From assembly GCA_004557285.1 (NCBI GenBank), contig SFEK01000026.1, forward strand, positions 1 to 19,126: a stretch of 19,126 nt of DNA, given 5' to 3'. Below are positions 15,053 through 19,126 of this stretch, piece by piece (within the stretch, counting starts at the first letter, position 1; every line of letters begins with the position of its first letter). The stretch comes from Bacteroidales bacterium. Its GTDB lineage: Bacteria > Bacteroidota > Bacteroidia > Bacteroidales > Bacteroidaceae. The position numbers and the translations under genes are program-made. The notes beneath the pieces are model-generated. The model did not search any database and was not told where the DNA came from. It saw nothing but the letters and a program-made list of their open reading frames with translations.

Positions 15053-16384
15053 ATGATGAAACAGATTGTCAACACCCGGAGAAAATCACCATGGACATGG
15101 GTTCCCACTCTGTATTTCGCCGAAGGCCTGCCATACGTTGCGGTAATGACCATATCGATGATATTATACAAGCAGTTGGGACTGACCAATGCCGAAATCA
15201 CATTCTACACCTCATGGCTGTATCTGCCTTGGGTCATCAAGCCGATGTGGAGCCCCTTCATCGACGTGGTGAAGACCAAACGATGGTGGGTGGTGTCCAT
15301 GCAGTTGCTCATCGGGGCTGCGTTCGGTGGTGTGGCATTCACCATACCCACCGATTTCTGGCTGCAGGGCACACTGTTCTTTTTCTGGCTGATGGCCTTC
15401 AGCAGTGCCACACACGACATTGCAGCCGACGGTTTTTATATGATTGGGCTCAACGAGCACGACCAGGCTTGGTTTGTGGGCATCAGAAGCACCTTCTACC
15501 GTGCCGCCAACATATTCGGACAGGGAGTGCTGGTAATGATTGCAGGCAACCTGCAGGTATATTTCCGCGGAAGCATCAAATATTCATGGAGCCTGATGTT
15601 CTATGGTGTCACCGGACTGTTCATCGCCCTTTGGCTATGGCACAGCATGGTGTTGCCACACCCCAAGGAAGACCGAGGCATCGAGCGGCCACAGACCAAT
15701 GAAATCATTCCCAAATTCATTCACTCAATCCAGACATTCTTCTCCAAGTTTTCCGCCAGGGAAACACTTATAGCCATCTGCTTCATGCTGCTATACCGCA
15801 TGCCTGAGGGACTGTTGGCCAAAGTGTCGCCGCTGTTCCTCATCGACAAGCCCAGCAACGGCGGACTGGGGCTTTCGCCGCAGGAATATGGCTTTGTACA
15901 AGGCACAGTGGGCATCATCGGTTTGACATTGGGAGGCATTCTGGGCGGCATGGCTGCCGGAAAAGACGGGTTGAGACGCTGGTTGTGGCCTATGGTATGT
16001 GCCATCACCCTGCCCGACCTGGTGTATGTCTATATGAGCTACGACATGCCATCATCATTCACCATCATCAACATCTGTGTGTTTATCGAGCAGTTTGGCT
16101 ATGGTTTTGGCTTTACGGCTTATATGCTATACCTTATATATTATAGCCAGGGCGAATACAAGACATCCCACTATGCCATCGGCACCGCATTCATGGCTCT
16201 GTCGATGATGTTGCCCGGACTTGTGGCAGGCTTCCTGCAGCAGCAGGTGGGCTATTTCTGGTTCTTCATCATCGTCATCGCTCTCTGCTCCATCACTTTC
16301 ATCGTATCATCTAAAATTAGCGTCAGTCCTGAATTCGGGAAAAAGAGCATTGAAGACGAATGGGAAAGGAAACAAGATAAATGA
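15053..16384 (+). CDS. AmpG-like MFS permease (muropeptide importer family)
   Basis: A 443-residue inner-membrane protein with about 12 hydrophobic segments. The N-terminus PWTWVPTLYFAEGLPYVAVM and SWLYLPWVIKPMWSPFID and the segment FSSATHDIAADGFY (the AmpG-type ATQDIAxDA motif) identify the AmpG branch of the major facilitator superfamily. E. coli AmpG imports GlcNAc-anhydroMurNAc peptides for cell-wall recycling. The start could be ATG 15053 or 15056; frames reading further upstream overlap the preceding gene and add polar residues. Its position directly after a SpoIID-domain protein supports a peptidoglycan substrate, but transport of another solute is possible. The last 4 bp overlap the start of the next gene (ATGA). 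Confidence 0.85.
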   Translation: MMKQIVNTRRKSPWTWVPTLYFAEGLPYVAVMTISMILYKQLGLTNAEITFYTSWLYLPWVIKPMWSPFIDVVKTKRWWVVSMQLLIGAAFGGVAFTIPTDFWLQGTLFFFWLMAFSSATHDIAADGFYMIGLNEHDQAWFVGIRSTFYRAANIFGQGVLVMIAGNLQVYFRGSIKYSWSLMFYGVTGLFIALWLWHSMVLPHPKEDRGIERPQTNEIIPKFIHSIQTFFSKFSARETLIAICFMLLYRMPEGLLAKVSPLFLIDKPSNGGLGLSPQEYGFVQGTVGIIGLTLGGILGGMAAGKDGLRRWLWPMVCAITLPDLVYVYMSYDMPSSFTIINICVFIEQFGYGFGFTAYMLYLIYYSQGEYKTSHYAIGTAFMALSMMLPGLVAGFLQQQVGYFWFFIIVIALCSITFIVSSKISVSPEFGKKSIEDEWERKQDK

Positions 16385-17331
16385 CAAAAGGGAAACAAAC
16401 GGTAATCAACGATATTTCGCGTGAAAAGAAAATATATCGGGTCACGCTGTGGGGCAGTTTGGTCAACATGCTGCTGGTGGCCATAAAATTTGTCTTTGGC
16501 ATCGTTGGCTGTTCCGCAGCGATGATAGCCGATGCGGTGCACTCTCTGTCAGACCTTGTTACAGATGCTGTGGTCATCGTGTTTGTCAAGCTCAGCAACA
16601 AACCACAGGATGAAGACCATGACTACGGACATGGCAAATACGAGACCTTGGCCACATCCATCGTAGGCCTGTCGTTGTTGTTTGTGGGTGTGCTCATCCT
16701 GTATAATGGCGTGGAGAAAATCTATGCGGCAATACAGGGTGAAACGCTCCAGCAGCCGGGCATAGTAGCACTGTTTGCAGCCGTGGTGAGCATCATGCTC
16801 AAGGAGTGGACTTACCAATTCACGGTGAGCGTGGGCAAAAAGGTCAATTCGCAGGCAGTGATAGCCAATGCCTGGCATCATCGCAGCGATGCTTTGTCGT
16901 CGATAGGCACGGCCATCGGTATCAGTGGTGCCATATTCCTGAGCGACAAATGGGTGGTGCTCGACCCCATAGCGGCTGTCATCGTGAGCCTTTTCATCAT
17001 GAGAACAGCATGGCTGCTGATGAAACAGGCTTCTGACGAACTGCTGGAAAAAAGTCTGCCCAAGGATATCGAACAGGAAATCATCAGTATTGTGGAAGAA
17101 GAAGAGGGCGTGACGGGCATACACAACCTGCGCACACGCCGCATAGGAAGCCTTATCGCCATGGAGATGCACCTGCGTATGCCTGGCGACACCTTGCTCT
17201 ATGTGGCTCATCAACATACATCCAGAATAGAACGCCGCCTCCGCAGACGTTTCGGCAAAGGCACACTCATCAGCATACATGTAGAGCCCATAAAAGTGGA
17301 GGGCAGATATGTAGCCCCCCACTCTTCCTGA
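16381..17331 (+). CDS. Cation diffusion facilitator (CDF) metal exporter, probably zinc-type
   Basis: A 316-residue inner-membrane metal/proton antiporter of the CDF family. Six helices occupy about residues 20-215 and a cytosolic C-terminal domain follows (residues about 225-305). The metal site in TM2 is HSLSD (H54, D58) and in TM5 HHRSD (H166, D170). Two His plus two Asp is the arrangement of zinc transporters (ZnT type), whereas E. coli FieF has one His and three Asp. DYGHGKYE (residues 81-88) between TM2 and TM3 is also conserved in CDFs. The start ATG 16381 overlaps the TGA of the AmpG gene. It is the last gene of the five-gene operon; no obvious terminator hairpin follows in 17332-17368. 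Confidence 0.93.
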   Translation: MTKGKQTVINDISREKKIYRVTLWGSLVNMLLVAIKFVFGIVGCSAAMIADAVHSLSDLVTDAVVIVFVKLSNKPQDEDHDYGHGKYETLATSIVGLSLLFVGVLILYNGVEKIYAAIQGETLQQPGIVALFAAVVSIMLKEWTYQFTVSVGKKVNSQAVIANAWHHRSDALSSIGTAIGISGAIFLSDKWVVLDPIAAVIVSLFIMRTAWLLMKQASDELLEKSLPKDIEQEIISIVEEEEGVTGIHNLRTRRIGSLIAMEMHLRMPGDTLLYVAHQHTSRIERRLRRRFGKGTLISIHVEPIKVEGRYVAPHSS

Positions 17332-17368
17332 TTTTTGGGTTGACGCCTAAAGACGCATTATTCATACT

Positions 17369-17779
17369 CTATTCCACCACCACTTTCTTATTGCCTTTCA
17401 GATAAATGCCACGGATAGCGGGTTTGCCCGTAATACGCATACCTTGCAGAGTGAAGTAAACATCATCGTCCATGCGGTCAGCGGTATTTTGTCTGATACC
17501 TGTGCCGCCTTTCATCAACTGCTGAAGTCCAGCCAATGCATCCACCACATCGCCCTTGCCATTGTGAGGACCGCTGTGTGAGTTGAGGCTCATGCTGATT
17601 ACCGCACGCTGTTGGCTGTTTCTGACATAGCCCTGCAGATAGGCCAGCGAGTTGAGCAAATACCAGCTGCTGCTTAACGAGGGGTCATAATCGGTGTCAC
17701 TGTCAGAAGGGAAAAACAGGCAAGGCACCAAATCTGCATCAGGGGCCATACCGCCCCAGTTGTGATGGTGTGAAGATGT
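17369..17779 (-). pseudogene. Remnant of a secreted subtilase (S8-like) with C-terminal tail
   Basis: An open frame of 136 codons ends at TAA/TAG-side position 17369 and is preceded in frame by TGA at 17782-17780. It has no plausible start near its N-terminus; the first Met is inside a conserved block. WGGMAPDADLVPCLFF and RAVISMSLNSHSGPHNG match the part of subtilisin-like proteases that follows the catalytic His, where GxAPDADLV and the N-x-S-L-G-S segments occur. The catalytic Asp, His and Ser are all absent. It then jumps to YFTLQGMRITG and GIYLKGNKKVVVE, a C-terminal tail common in secreted Prevotella proteins. The 5' half and the segment between are therefore deleted. The subtilase assignment is from motif memory. 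It is not expected to be functional. Confidence 0.6.
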
Positions 17780-17810
17780 TCAATTCCTGGGCGTGAGCAT
17801 TGCGCTTTGC

Positions 17811-17835
17811 TTCCCTGATTGAACTTGCGCAACTT
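17811..17835. repeat. 25-bp interspersed motif, copy 1
   Basis: TTCCCTGATTGAACTTGCGC plus AACTT recurs at 18777-18801 with two changes (23 of 25 identical). It lies between the end of zupT and the broken subtilase. The bases 17817-17840 also form an imperfect palindrome centred on TTGCGCAA. Confidence 0.7.
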
Positions 17836-17868
17836 GAATCAAATAATCAAAGAGATTCAACTACATTT

Positions 17869-18648
17869 CTACCCCAACACCACATCGAGCACCATCATGA
17901 GAGTGAAGCCCACAGCAAATCCGACAACCCCGATGTTGGAATGTTCTCCTTCAGAAGTTTCAGGTATCAGTTCCTCAACCACCACATAGAGCATGGCACC
18001 TGCGGCAAACGCCAGCAGATAAGGCAGCACGGGAGTCATCACAGAAGCAAGCAAGATGACAATGATGGCTCCAATAGGTTCGACAATTCCGCTAAGACTA
18101 CCCAGCATGAACGAACGTCTGCGGGTGTTGCCCGCCGCCCTCATGGGCATGGAGATTATGGCACCTTCTGGAATATTCTGTATGGCAATACCCAGCGACA
18201 TGGCCAGGGCGCCCATGGCGCTGATGCCTGCATCTCCCTGTAAAGCACCTGCCAGCACCACTCCAACGGCCATACCTTCGGGCAAATTGTGGATGGTGAC
18301 AGCCAACGACAACATCGCCGTGCGCGAGAGATGACTCTTGGGTCCCTCGGCAGTGCTGTCGCCGGGATGAAGGTGCGGAGTGAAATGGTCGACAAGCAAC
18401 AGAACGGCTATACCGGCAAGAAAACCCACAGCTGCCGGCATCACCGCCCACTTGCCCATATCCTCGCACATCGTCATGCCGGGAATGAGGAGCGACCACA
18501 CTGAGGCTGCTATCATCACACCTGAGGCAAAACCCAATAGTGCCTTCTGAACACGCACGGGCATCTCGTCTTTCATGAAAAAGACAAAGGCTGAACCTAT
18601 GATTGTTCCTAACACAGGTATCAACAAACCCAATATCAATCCTTCCAT
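17869..18648 (-). CDS. zupT: ZIP-family divalent metal importer (ZupT-like)
   Basis: A 259-residue inner-membrane protein with about eight helices. The family metal sites are TIHNLPEGMAVG in TM4 (H120, N121, E124) and GIAIQNIPEGAIIS in TM5 (Q157, N158, E161). A histidine-rich loop, DHFTPHLHPGD (residues 87-97), sits between TM3 and TM4. Length and motifs match ZupT, which imports zinc and to a lesser extent other divalent metals. The start ATG 18648-18646 directly precedes a hydrophobic segment. I see no good -33/-7 promoter in the AT-rich leader 18649-18700. It lies about 500 bp from a CDF exporter on the other strand, so import and export of metal are neighbours here. Confidence 0.94.
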   Translation of the reverse strand: MEGLILGLLIPVLGTIIGSAFVFFMKDEMPVRVQKALLGFASGVMIAASVWSLLIPGMTMCEDMGKWAVMPAAVGFLAGIAVLLLVDHFTPHLHPGDSTAEGPKSHLSRTAMLSLAVTIHNLPEGMAVGVVLAGALQGDAGISAMGALAMSLGIAIQNIPEGAIISMPMRAAGNTRRRSFMLGSLSGIVEPIGAIIVILLASVMTPVLPYLLAFAAGAMLYVVVEELIPETSEGEHSNIGVVGFAVGFTLMMVLDVVLG

Positions 18649-18726
18649 AACATATACATTATTAAATATATTACCTTTTTCAAGTTTCGTAAGTATCCAC
18701 TTGTGGTTAACAAGCGTTCAGAGAGC

Positions 18727-18754
18727 GGGCTGTGCGCTGCTGCCCCTACAGGGC
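18727..18754. repeat. Second copy (inverted) of the 28-bp hairpin repeat
   Basis: The reverse complement of these 28 bases matches 4080-4107 at 26 of 28 positions. It includes the small hairpin GCCC/GGGC. Only this part of the longer element is present; the CCCAGGG hairpin is missing. It sits in the 239-bp gap between the zupT start and the tRNA. Confidence 0.8.
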
Positions 18755-18776
18755 AAGCCTTGAACATCGGCGATTG

Positions 18777-18801
18777 TTCCCTGATTGCACTTGCACAACT
18801 T
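18777..18801. repeat. 25-bp interspersed motif, copy 2
   Basis: TTCCCTGATTGCACTTGCAC plus AACTT is 23 of 25 identical to 17811-17835. A weaker third relative, TTTCCTGATTGCGATTGCAA, occurs at 18981-19000 next to the tRNA promoter. Confidence 0.7.
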
Positions 18802-18849
18802 ATAATACCTTATTATATATAATCACATCATCTGAGATGGCATATAATG

Positions 18850-18879
18850 AAAAAAGCATCCACCAGTGTAGTGGATGCT
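18850..18879 (-). terminator. Rho-independent terminator of tRNA-Gln
   Basis: On the minus strand, AGCATCCAC (18879-18871) pairs perfectly with GTGGATGCT (18863-18855) across a 7-nt loop and is followed by T residues down to 18850. It starts 9 bp after the tRNA 3' end. Confidence 0.9.
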
Positions 18880-18887
18880 CCTTCAAG

Positions 18888-18958
18888 TTGGGATACTCGG
18901 ACTCGAACCAAGAATGACAGGACCAGAATCTGTAGTGTTACCATTACACCATATCCCA
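18888..18958 (-). tRNA. tRNA-Gln (anticodon CUG)
   Basis: The 71-nt minus-strand sequence folds as a cloverleaf. The acceptor is TGGGATA/TATCCCA with discriminator A. The D stem is GTGT/ACAC with a GG-containing loop. The anticodon arm is ACAGA-TTCTGGT-CCTGT with CTG at 34-36, and the T arm is CTTGG-TTCGAGT-CCGAG. The pair closing the anticodon loop is A-C. The CCA end is not encoded (ACTT follows the acceptor), so it must be added enzymatically. It reads CAG codons. Confidence 0.95.
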
Positions 18959-18996
18959 ATTTTTCTTTGCAGTCATTTTGTTTCCTGATTGCGATT

Positions 18997-19028
18997 GCAA
19001 AGGTACGCATTTTTTTTGAACTACCAAA
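18997..19028 (-). promoter_or_regulatory. Bacteroidota-type promoter of tRNA-Gln
   Basis: TTTG (19028-19025), a 19-bp spacer and TACCTTTGC (19005-18997) on the minus strand match the consensus at every defined position. Transcription would begin about 30 nt before the tRNA 5' end. Confidence 0.85.
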
Positions 19029-19099
19029 AAAAAATCCGACTTTTTTCTAAAAATATTCAAAATAATGCGCTTTTATACCCTTATTACAATAAAAAGGGG

Positions 19100-19108
19100 T
19101 ATCTTTGC
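19100..19108 (+). promoter_or_regulatory. -7 element pointing out of the right edge
   Basis: TATCTTTGC matches TAnnTTTGC. No TTTG lies 19-20 bp upstream. An ATG at 19119-19121 is 11 bp beyond the element and could start a near-leaderless gene outside the window, but only two codons are visible. Confidence 0.45.
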
Positions 19109-19126
19109 ACCATCAAACATGCAAAT

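Noticed and set aside
1..19126. Prophage, insertion sequence or integrative element
   Set aside because: No transposase, integrase, phage structural or conjugation gene is present; only short non-coding repeats suggest past mobility.

Overview
The window looks like a chromosomal piece of a Bacteroidales bacterium, most likely Prevotella/Segatella or a close relative. Four things point there. The promoters follow the Bacteroidota pattern (TTTG, 19-20 bp, TAnnTTTGC), and Shine-Dalgarno sequences are largely absent. Several families are typical of the group (DUF4924, DUF4922, GlmS-Fmt and TsaC-ClC neighbourhoods). A decayed secreted protein ends in a 'YFTLQG...GIYLKGNKKVVVE'-type tail that is common in Prevotella. 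The tRNA gene does not encode CCA. Genus assignment is inference from memory of these families; no search was run.

Layout, left to right. (1) The window opens inside the 3' end of a probable outer-membrane beta-barrel gene (+), followed by five 23-bp tandem repeats and a convergent two-gene operon (-) of a ROK sugar kinase and a GtrA-like membrane protein joined by an ATGA overlap. (2) A divergent promoter region leads into a (+) run: a LysE-type exporter, a DUF4924 protein, dTDP-4-dehydrorhamnose reductase (RfbD) and, after a 236-bp intergenic stretch with a hairpin-rich repeat, peptide release factor 3 (PrfC). (3) A perfect 18-bp stem hairpin separates PrfC from the convergent glmS-fmt operon (-). 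(4) A second divergent promoter region starts a tightly packed five-gene (+) operon: TsaC/Sua5, a ClC channel with two CBS domains, a 1261-residue multidomain protein, an AmpG-like MFS permease and a CDF metal exporter. (5) The right end holds a broken subtilase remnant (-), a ZIP metal importer (-), two kinds of short interspersed repeat, and tRNA-Gln(CUG) (-) with a clear promoter and terminator. A promoter pointing rightward sits at the very edge.

How the genes fit together. Most genes are housekeeping: translation (PrfC, Fmt, TsaC, tRNA-Gln), amino-sugar supply for cell wall (GlmS) and dTDP-rhamnose synthesis (RfbD). The CDF exporter and ZIP importer point to zinc handling. The item most worth attention is the 1261-residue protein. 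It joins two GT-A-like glycosyltransferase regions, a DUF4922 (Ap4A-phosphorylase/HIT-like) domain and a SpoIID/LytB peptidoglycan-cleaving domain, and is followed 22 bp later by an AmpG-like muropeptide permease. No signal peptide or membrane segment is visible in it, so a lytic-transglycosylase-like domain would sit in the cytoplasm beside an importer of peptidoglycan fragments. This suggests an uncharacterised route of muropeptide processing or recycling.
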